Shown: positions 1 to 4,978 of the stretch, piece by piece | Position numbering within the stretch: the stretch's first letter is position 1 | How the letters are laid out: the number at the start of each line of letters is the position of its first letter | Assembly: GCA_036555065.1 (NCBI GenBank) | Contig: DATBLZ010000031.1 | Location: forward strand, 1 to 5,967 | Direction: 5' to 3' | From: DATBLZ01 sp036555065 | Lineage (GTDB): Bacteria > Pseudomonadota > Gammaproteobacteria > Steroidobacterales > Rariloculaceae | DNA length: 5,967 nucleotides | Made by a program: the position numbers and the translations under genes | The notes under the pieces: model-generated | Seen by the model: only the letters and a program-made list of their open reading frames with translations | What the model was told of the DNA's origin: nothing | Database searches by the model: none

Positions 1-588
1 GCCGCACCGTTGGTCGCCGACATGTCGTCGACATTGCTGTCGCGGCCGGTCGACGTGAGCAAGTTTGGGGTCATCTATGCGGGTGCGCAGAAGAACATCG
101 GCATAGCGGGTGTAGCGCTCGTCATCGTGCGCGAGGACTTGCTCGGGCGCGCGCGCCGCATCACGCCGGGCGTCATTAACTATCAGACCATGGCCCAATC
201 CGATTCGATGTGGAATACGCCGGCAACGTTCTCGTGGTACATGGCAGCGCTCGTTTTCGAATGGCTCAAGGAGCAGGGTGGCCTCAAGGCCATGGCGTTG
301 CGCAACCACCGCAAGGCCGCGAAGCTCTATGCCGCGATCGATGCATCCGACTTTTACGCAAACCCCGTGGATCCGCAGTGCCGCTCCTGGATGAACGTGC
401 CGTTTACGTTGCGCGATGCGACGCTCGAGAAGGCCTTCCTCGCCGAAGCGCACGACGCGGGGCTTGCAAATCTCAAGGGTCACCGGCTCGTCGGCGGAAT
501 GCGCGCGAGCCTCTACAATGCGATGCCCGAATCCGGAGTCGACGCGCTGATCGAGTTCATGCGCGACTTCGAGCGACGGAAAGGTTAG
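1..588 (+). CDS. serC: Phosphoserine aminotransferase, C-terminal part (5' end outside window)
   Basis: PLP-dependent class V aminotransferase that converts 3-phosphohydroxypyruvate and glutamate to O-phosphoserine and 2-oxoglutarate in cytosolic serine synthesis. The same family acts on the matching pyridoxine-pathway intermediate in bacteria that use DXP-dependent PLP synthesis. The frame is open from base 1, so the gene runs in from the left: 195 residues are visible against about 360 for the family. The Schiff-base lysine lies in YAGAQKNIG (codon 91-93, visible residue 31). The motif WNTPATF (about residues 71-77) and the C-terminal GGMRASLYNAM, whose arginine (visible residue 168) is expected to bind substrate phosphate, match SerC closely. 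One small oddity is isoleucine after KNIG where proline is usual. The stop is TAG 586-588, and the dehydrogenase for the preceding serine-pathway step starts 3 bases later. Identification is near certain; an upstream gyrA would fit the usual order but cannot be seen. Confidence 0.97.
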   Translation, partial: AAPLVADMSSTLLSRPVDVSKFGVIYAGAQKNIGIAGVALVIVREDLLGRARRITPGVINYQTMAQSDSMWNTPATFSWYMAALVFEWLKEQGGLKAMALRNHRKAAKLYAAIDASDFYANPVDPQCRSWMNVPFTLRDATLEKAFLAEAHDAGLANLKGHRLVGGMRASLYNAMPESGVDALIEFMRDFERRKG

Positions 589-591
589 GCG

Positions 592-1773
592 ATGGTGTTC
601 AAAATCCAGACGCTCAACAACATCGCGGCAGGCGGACTCGAGCGCCTGCCCCGCGCGCAATACGAGGTTGCCTCGGAGCTCAGCCGGCCCGATGCGATCC
701 TCGTGCGCTCGGGCGACATGCACAAGCTCGAGATTCCCGCGAGCGTCCTCGCGGTCGGGCGCGCGGGCGCGGGTGTCAACAACATTCCCGTCGCGAAATT
801 GAGCGAGCGCGGAATTCCGGTGTTCAATGCGCCCGGCGCGAATGCAAACGCGGTCAAGGAGCTCGTGCTCGGGAGCTTGTTTCTCGCCGCGCGCAATCTG
901 ATCGCGGCGAGCGCCTTCGTGCGCAACCTTCACGGCTCCGATGAGGAGATCGACAAGGCCGTCGAATCCGGCAAGAAGGAGTTCGTCGGCTTCGAGCTCC
1001 CGCGCCGCACGCTCGGCGTCGTGGGTCTGGGCGCCATCGGCGTCGAGGTCGCCAACGCGGCCCTGAATCTAGGCATGCCGGTCATCGGTTACGACCCGAA
1101 CATCACCGTGCAGCGCGCGTGGCAGCTTTCGGCCGCAGTGCAAAAAGCGATCAGCATCGACGACCTCTTCAGCCGCTCGAATGTCGTCACGGTTCACGTG
1201 CCTCTCGCACCCGACACGCGCGGCCTCGTCAACGCCGCACGTCTCAAGCTCATGCCGCGAAACGGCACGCTGCTGAACTTCTCGCGCAGCGAGATCGTCG
1301 ACGTCAACGCCGTGCTCGCGGCGCTCGAGAGTAAGCACTTGGCAAAGTACGTCACGGATTTCCCGGCGCGTGCAATCAAGGATCATCCGAACGTGATCTG
1401 TCTTCCGCACCTCGGCGCATCGACTGCCGAGGCAGAAGAGAACTGCGCGATCATGGTCACCGAGAACCTCAAGGAGTTTCTCGAGCACGGCAACGTGCGC
1501 AGCTCGGTCAACTTTCCCGAAACCGTCCTGCCGCGCGCGCGCAAAGACCGTGTCGCGATTCCGCACAGGAACGTGCCGAACATGGTCGCGCAGATTCTCT
1601 CGACGCTCGCGGCACAGGGGATCAATATCGCCGACATGCTCAACCAGTCGCGCGGCGACATCTCGTACACGCTCGTGGACCTCGATTCACCTGCGAGCGC
1701 CGATACGTTGAAACGCATCGCGGCTATCGATGGCATACTGTCGGTACGCGTGTTGCCAGTCGTCGAGTCCTGA
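592..1773 (+). CDS. serA: D-3-phosphoglycerate dehydrogenase (short, ACT-domain type)
   Basis: NAD-dependent D-2-hydroxyacid dehydrogenase, 393 residues, predicted to oxidise 3-phosphoglycerate to 3-phosphohydroxypyruvate, the substrate of the SerC encoded just upstream. The substrate-binding domain includes RAGAGVNNIP (57-66) and GANANAVKEL (82-91). The Rossmann domain has GLGAIG (145-150) with the ribose-binding acidic residue D168. The expected catalytic arginine is R232 (in NFSRSEIVD) and the catalytic histidine H273 (in PHLGAST). A C-terminal ACT domain (about 320-393) keeps H325, N327 and N345, which by my alignment match the serine-binding H344, N346 and N364 of E. coli SerA, so feedback inhibition by serine is plausible. 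The catalytic glutamate seems replaced by R260. The ATG at 592 follows GGAAAGG (578-584) at 7 bases. The long SerA form with an extra intervening domain is ruled out by length. The family is sure; the substrate is strongly supported by context. Confidence 0.9.
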   Translation: MVFKIQTLNNIAAGGLERLPRAQYEVASELSRPDAILVRSGDMHKLEIPASVLAVGRAGAGVNNIPVAKLSERGIPVFNAPGANANAVKELVLGSLFLAARNLIAASAFVRNLHGSDEEIDKAVESGKKEFVGFELPRRTLGVVGLGAIGVEVANAALNLGMPVIGYDPNITVQRAWQLSAAVQKAISIDDLFSRSNVVTVHVPLAPDTRGLVNAARLKLMPRNGTLLNFSRSEIVDVNAVLAALESKHLAKYVTDFPARAIKDHPNVICLPHLGASTAEAEENCAIMVTENLKEFLEHGNVRSSVNFPETVLPRARKDRVAIPHRNVPNMVAQILSTLAAQGINIADMLNQSRGDISYTLVDLDSPASADTLKRIAAIDGILSVRVLPVVES

Positions 1774-1774
1774 A

Positions 1775-2869
1775 ATGAGCACCAAGAAACCAGCGACGCT
1801 CGACTCGATTAGAAAGGAGGTTGATCGGATCGACGCCGAGATCCAACGGCTGATTTCCGAGCGTGCGCATTGCGCGCACAAGATCGGCGAGCTCAAAGGG
1901 CTCAAGGGGAAGGCCGAGTTTTACCGTCCCGAGCGCGAGGCTCAGGTCTTGCGCGGCGTCGTCGAGCGCAATCGGGGCCCGCTCAGCAATGAGGAGATGG
2001 TCCGGCTCTTTCGCGAGCTCATGTCGGCGTGCCTTGCGCAGGAAGAGCCGTTGCGCGTCGCCTACTTGGGACCGGAAGGAACCTTCACGCAATCCGCGGT
2101 CACGAAGCACTTCGGCCACTCCGTGCGCGCACTCTCGGTGACTTCGATCGACGACGTGTTCCACGAGGTCGAGGCGGGTGTCGCCGATTTCGGCGTCGCG
2201 CCGGTCGAAAACTCCACCGAAGGCACGGTCAACCACACGCTCGACATGTTTCTGACCTCGCCGCTCAAGATCTGCGGCGAAGTGGAGCTCAGGATTCACC
2301 AACATCTCATGGGGCGCATGAAGGATCTCGGTCGGATCAAACGTGTCTGCTCGCATGCGCAGTCGTTTGCGCAGTGCCGCGCCTGGCTTGCACAACATTT
2401 GCCCGATGTCGAGCGCATTACGGTCGCGAGCAACGCCGAAGCGGCGCGCCGTGCGCGCGACGAAGACGGCACCGCGGCGCTCGCCGGGGACGCCGCGGCA
2501 CAGCTCTACGATCTGCGCATACTGTTCAACAACGTCGAGGATGAAGGCGACAACACGACGCGTTTCCTCGTCATCGGCCGCAAGATGTTTCCGTCGAGCG
2601 GGCAAGACAAAACGTCTCTGTTGTTGTCCGCGACCGGTACCGAAGGGCCGGGCGTGCTCATGCATTTGCTCGAGCCGCTCGCCCGCCACGGCGTGAACAT
2701 GACGCGCATCGAGTCGCGGCCGTCGCGCAAGCGCAAGTGGGACTATGTCTTCTTCGTCGATATCGACGGCCATGCCGACGAGGAGCCGGTCAAAAAGGCG
2801 CTCGGCGAGGTGCAAAGAGGCGCCAACCTGTTCCGTGTGCTCGGCGCTTATCCAAAGGCCGTCCTCTAG
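1775..2869 (+). CDS. pheA: Chorismate mutase / prephenate dehydratase (P-protein)
   Basis: Bifunctional cytosolic enzyme of 364 residues that converts chorismate to prephenate and then to phenylpyruvate, committing carbon to phenylalanine. The N-terminal AroQ-type mutase spans about residues 8-90, with R13, the LDSIRKEVDRID helix, R30 and K41 in expected active-site places. The dehydratase spans about 94-270: YLGPEGTFTQSA (97-108), PVENSTEGTVNHTLD (143-157), SHAQ (193-196) and the catalytic TRF triplet (262-264). The ACT regulatory domain (about 279-362) contains ESRP (313-316). At the E. coli GALV effector position it reads GVLM (293-296), so phenylalanine feedback is likely but may differ. 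The length equals pseudomonad P-proteins. The ATG at 1775 was chosen because the mutase fold begins right after it; the in-frame ATG at 1730 would lie inside serA. It starts 1 base after the serA stop with only a weak GAG upstream, implying coupling. Confidence 0.96.
   Translation: MSTKKPATLDSIRKEVDRIDAEIQRLISERAHCAHKIGELKGLKGKAEFYRPEREAQVLRGVVERNRGPLSNEEMVRLFRELMSACLAQEEPLRVAYLGPEGTFTQSAVTKHFGHSVRALSVTSIDDVFHEVEAGVADFGVAPVENSTEGTVNHTLDMFLTSPLKICGEVELRIHQHLMGRMKDLGRIKRVCSHAQSFAQCRAWLAQHLPDVERITVASNAEAARRARDEDGTAALAGDAAAQLYDLRILFNNVEDEGDNTTRFLVIGRKMFPSSGQDKTSLLLSATGTEGPGVLMHLLEPLARHGVNMTRIESRPSRKRKWDYVFFVDIDGHADEEPVKKALGEVQRGANLFRVLGAYPKAVL
1813..1821 (+). other. Strong Shine-Dalgarno-like sequence inside pheA
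   Basis: AAAGGAGGT, followed by TGATC, almost fully complements the usual proteobacterial 16S rRNA 3' end (TAAGGAGGTGATC) with one extra T. It lies 38 bases downstream of the first base of the pheA start codon, over codons R13-V16, and uses AGA, a codon normally rare in a genome this GC-rich. No ATG, GTG or TTG sits 5-10 bases downstream, so it is not an obvious ribosome binding site for another gene. It may be chance, or it may hold ribosomes near a start whose own Shine-Dalgarno is weak. Confidence 0.5.
2854..2858 (+). promoter_or_regulatory. Ribosome binding site supporting the aroA GTG start
   Basis: AAAGG lies 10 bases before the GTG at 2869. It sits within the last pheA codons and, with the stop/start overlap TAGTG, supports initiation at 2869 rather than at an in-frame ATG 132 bases upstream inside pheA. 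Confidence 0.55.
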
Positions 2870-4197
2870 TGCAACGTTTTCGCGTCGCTCCCGGCGCACG
2901 CATCGGTGGAGAGATCTCTGTTCCCGGCGATAAGTCGATCTCGCATCGGGCACTCATGCTTGGCGCAATCGCGGAGGGACGCACGACGGTCAATGGCTTC
3001 CTCGAGGGCGAAGATTGCGTCGCGACACGCAATGCGCTGACTGCGCTCGGCGTCGAGATTCGGCTTAGCCAGGAAGGCACGCTCACGATCGAAGGCCGCG
3101 GTGCGCGCGCGTTGCGCGCGCCCCCGGGCGCGCTCGATTTCGGCAACTCCGGCACGGGTCTCAGGCTCATGATGGGCTTGCTCGCAGGGCAAGCTTTCGA
3201 CACCGAGCTCACGGGCGATGCCTCCTTGCGGCGGCGGCCCATGGAGCGAGTCGCAGCACCGCTGCGCCAGATGGGGGCCCGTATCGAGACGACGGCCGGC
3301 AGTGCGCCCGTGCGAATTCTTGGCGGCGCGAAACTTCGCGGCATCGACCACGAGCTCCCCGTCGCGAGCGCGCAAATCAAGTCGGCGTTGCTGCTCGCCG
3401 GACTCGGCGCAACCGGCCGCACGACGATTCGTTCCCCGGGCACAAGCCGCGATCATACCGAGCGCATGCTCGCGACGATGGGCGTCGACGTTCGCCAAGA
3501 CGCGAATCGGAATACCGTCGCGCTCGACGGACCGACCATGCCGCGCGGCACAACGATCGAAGTTCCCGGGGATTTCTCATCGGCTGCCTTCTTCATCGTT
3601 GCAGCCTGCCTTGGAGCCGATCGAGGGTTGCTGATCAAGGGCGTCGGCGTGAATCCCACGCGGACCGGACTGCTCACGATTCTCGAAAGCATGGGTGCGC
3701 GCATCGAGCAGCGCGCTCGACGCAAGCTCGGCGCCGAGCCCGTTGCCGACCTCCTCGTCACGAAGAGTGCGCTGCGCGGAATCAGCGTTCCGTCGGAGCT
3801 CGTTCCGTTGGCGATCGATGAGTTCCCGATCCTGTTCGTCGCGGCGGCCGGGGCGACAGGGCGCACCGTCGTTACCGGCGCCGAAGAGCTGCGCCACAAG
3901 GAGAGCGACCGCATCGCAATGATGGCGCGAGCTCTGAAGGCGGTAGGTGCGAACGTCGAGGAACGGCCCGACGGTCTCGTGGTCGAGGGCGGGGGCTTAC
4001 GCGGCGGCGTCGTAGACAGCGACGGCGACCACCGCATCGCGATGGCGTTCGCGGTTGCGAGCCTGCTGTGCTCGGGCTCGATGGAAATCCTCAAGACCGA
4101 TCAGGTCGCAACGTCGTTCCCCACTTTCGCGGCGGTTGCCGGGACGGCGGGTCTCGACATCGAAGTTACGGAGCAGAGCGCGCGTGGCCGCAACTAG
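2869..4197 (+). CDS. aroA: 3-phosphoshikimate 1-carboxyvinyltransferase (EPSP synthase), class II-like
   Basis: Transfers the enolpyruvyl group of PEP to shikimate 3-phosphate, the sixth shikimate step; its product leads to chorismate, the substrate of the neighbouring PheA. The protein has 442 residues and the two-domain inside-out barrel fold. Visible motifs are GDKSISHRAL (20-29; K22, S23 and R27 bind substrate), FGNSGTGLR (91-99), RRPMERV (122-128), SAQIK (167-171), RDHTE (194-198), NPTR (262-265), IDEFPIL (316-322, D317 the expected base), HKESDR (343-348) and GDHRIAM (386-392). The combination GDK, SAQxK, RxHxE and NxTR is the set used to mark class II enzymes such as the Agrobacterium CP4 protein. 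The equivalent of CP4 A100 is glycine (G95). The GTG start shares one base with the pheA stop (TAGTG); a longer start inside pheA adds only basic non-family residues. It is not fused to tyrA as in some pseudomonads. Confidence 0.96.
   Translation: MQRFRVAPGARIGGEISVPGDKSISHRALMLGAIAEGRTTVNGFLEGEDCVATRNALTALGVEIRLSQEGTLTIEGRGARALRAPPGALDFGNSGTGLRLMMGLLAGQAFDTELTGDASLRRRPMERVAAPLRQMGARIETTAGSAPVRILGGAKLRGIDHELPVASAQIKSALLLAGLGATGRTTIRSPGTSRDHTERMLATMGVDVRQDANRNTVALDGPTMPRGTTIEVPGDFSSAAFFIVAACLGADRGLLIKGVGVNPTRTGLLTILESMGARIEQRARRKLGAEPVADLLVTKSALRGISVPSELVPLAIDEFPILFVAAAGATGRTVVTGAEELRHKESDRIAMMARALKAVGANVEERPDGLVVEGGGLRGGVVDSDGDHRIAMAFAVASLLCSGSMEILKTDQVATSFPTFAAVAGTAGLDIEVTEQSARGRN
4170..4173 (+). 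promoter_or_regulatory. Ribosome binding site deciding the cmk start
   Basis: GGAG lies 10 bases before the GTG at 4184, inside the aroA 3' end. The only nearby in-frame alternative, GTG at 4217, has no purine-rich tract ahead of it, so 4184 is preferred. Confidence 0.55.
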
Positions 4198-4882
4198 ACC
4201 AAGCCCACCGGCGCGCGTGCCCGTCGTCGCCATCGACGGTCCGAGCGGCTCGGGAAAGGGCACGGTGAGCCGGCTGCTTGCGCTGCAGCTCGGCTGGCAT
4301 TTCCTCGACTCGGGAGCGCTGTACCGGCTCGTGGCGCTCGCGGCACAGCGCCGCGGCGTCGCGCTCGACGACAGCGCGGCGCTCGCCGAGCTCGCAGCAT
4401 CGCTGCCGGTCAGCTTCGGCCCCGCCGAGGGCGAGCAGGTGTTTTTCGGTGCCGAGGAAGTCAGTGAGATCCTCCGGTCCGAGAAGTCCGGCGAGGCCGC
4501 CTCCCAGGTGGCCCGCTTGCCGGTCGTGCGCCGCGCCCTACTCGAGCGGCAGCGTGCTTTCGCGCGCGCGCCGGGCCTCGTCGCCGACGGCCGGGACATG
4601 GGCACGGTCGTGTTCCCGGACGCGGTCCTCAAAGTGTTCCTCACGGCGACCCCAGAAGAGAGGGCACACAGGCGCCATAAGCAGTTGAAAGGAAAGGGGA
4701 TTGATGTTAGCCTGCCGGACCTTTCCAGGGAGATCGCGGAGCGCGACCGTCGCGATGCGAGCCGGTCGGTGGCACCGCTGCGGCCTGCGGAGGGCGCGCG
4801 AGTCGTCGATTCCACGGGCGTTACGGTCGAGGAAGTCCTTGCCCGCATAACGCGGTGGCTCGCGGAGCTTGGAATCGGATAA
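4184..4882 (+). CDS. cmk: Cytidylate kinase
   Basis: Cytosolic (d)CMP kinase that uses ATP to phosphorylate CMP and dCMP in pyrimidine nucleotide salvage and supply. It has 232 residues from the GTG start, close to the 227 of E. coli. The Walker A loop GPSGSGKGT is at 19-27, preceded by a short basic/proline-rich N-terminus. The CMP-binding segment DSGALYR is at 42-48, DGRDMGTVVFPDA at 135-147, the lid region ERAHRRHKQLKGKG at 159-172, and the C-terminal base/sugar-contact region RDRRD (187-191) with SRSVAPL (193-199). All match the bacterial Cmk family rather than adenylate or UMP kinases. It overlaps aroA by 14 bases in another frame, implying coupled translation. It precedes rpsA, its usual partner. 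A possible rpsA promoter lies within its 3' third, in a locally AT- and purine-rich stretch. Confidence 0.96.
   Translation: MAATRPSPPARVPVVAIDGPSGSGKGTVSRLLALQLGWHFLDSGALYRLVALAAQRRGVALDDSAALAELAASLPVSFGPAEGEQVFFGAEEVSEILRSEKSGEAASQVARLPVVRRALLERQRAFARAPGLVADGRDMGTVVFPDAVLKVFLTATPEERAHRRHKQLKGKGIDVSLPDLSREIAERDRRDASRSVAPLRPAEGARVVDSTGVTVEEVLARITRWLAELGIG
4685..4713 (+). promoter_or_regulatory. Candidate sigma-70-type promoter inside cmk, for rpsA
   Basis: TTGAAA (4685-4690, five of six consensus bases) is followed after 17 bases by TAGCCT (4708-4713), which keeps the key first, second and last bases of the -10 box. A TG one base upstream (4705-4706) makes an extended -10. The stretch is unusually AT- and A-rich for this sequence. 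In E. coli rpsA is also transcribed from promoters near and within cmk, which makes the position plausible. The poor -10 middle keeps confidence low. Transcription would begin about 4720, giving an rpsA leader near 260 bases. Confidence 0.35.
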
Positions 4883-4891
4883 GGGACAAAT

Positions 4892-4919
4892 GGCGCGGCA
4901 CTGACAGGATGTCGGCGCC
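4892..4919 (+). promoter_or_regulatory. rpsA leader hairpin I with GGA loop
   Basis: The outer stem pairs GGCGC (4892-4896) with GCGCC (4915-4919), five Watson-Crick pairs. After an asymmetric internal loop, GACA (4903-4906) pairs with TGTC (4910-4913) and closes a GGA triloop (4907-4909). There is no T-run after it, so it is not an intrinsic terminator. Confidence 0.5.
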
Positions 4920-4935
4920 GATCGATGGTAGACCG

Positions 4936-4957
4936 CCTGCGCCGGATGCAAGGGCGT
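4936..4957 (+). promoter_or_regulatory. rpsA leader hairpin II with GGA in loop
   Basis: Two mutually exclusive pairings are possible. In the first, GCGCC (4939-4943) pairs with GGCGT (4953-4957), one pair being G-U, with loop GGATGCAAG. In the second, CCTGC (4936-4940) pairs with GCAAGG (4948-4953, one bulged A), with loop GCCGGAT. Either way GGA (4944-4946) is exposed in the loop. Confidence 0.42.
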
Positions 4958-4978
4958 GATGAGAACTAAAGAGTACAG

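Larger units (their letters stand above)
4883..4978 (+). promoter_or_regulatory. rpsA 5' leader, probable S1 autoregulatory region
   Basis: This 96-base gap between the cmk stop and the rpsA ATG is the only real intergenic space in the window. It folds on paper into two hairpins that both carry GGA in the loop, followed by a single-stranded A-rich stretch (4964-4979) and a weak Shine-Dalgarno AAAGAG (4968-4973, 5 bases from the ATG). In E. coli the rpsA leader likewise lacks a strong Shine-Dalgarno, forms hairpins with GGA loops, and lets S1 repress its own translation. Function here is inferred from that resemblance. No second promoter or terminator is evident. Confidence 0.55.

Noticed and set aside
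210..944. 244-codon plus-strand frame spanning the serC-serA junction
   Set aside because: The translation is dominated by Arg, Ala and Gly and lies in an alternate frame of two certain genes.
2737..2868. N-terminal extension of aroA from an in-frame ATG inside pheA
   Set aside because: The 44 extra residues are basic shadow sequence of pheA, and EPSP synthases start close to the GDKS motif, as they do from GTG 2869.
1724..2953. 409-codon open frame on the minus strand across pheA
   Set aside because: It mirrors pheA codons in GC-rich DNA, its product is arginine-rich and low in recognisable motifs, and pheA is certain on the plus strand.
4055..4183. N-terminal extension of cmk into aroA
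   Set aside because: The extra 43 residues are arginine-rich shadow sequence; the family starts a few residues before the Walker A loop.
4912..4921. Perfect 10-base palindrome TCGGCGCCGA in the rpsA leader, considered as an operator
   Set aside because: It is short, GC-rich and self-complementary sequence of this kind is frequent here; the right arm of hairpin I explains part of it, and no second copy was seen.
4892..4957. Intrinsic terminator between cmk and rpsA
   Set aside because: The hairpins are not followed by a T-run, so Rho-independent termination is not supported.
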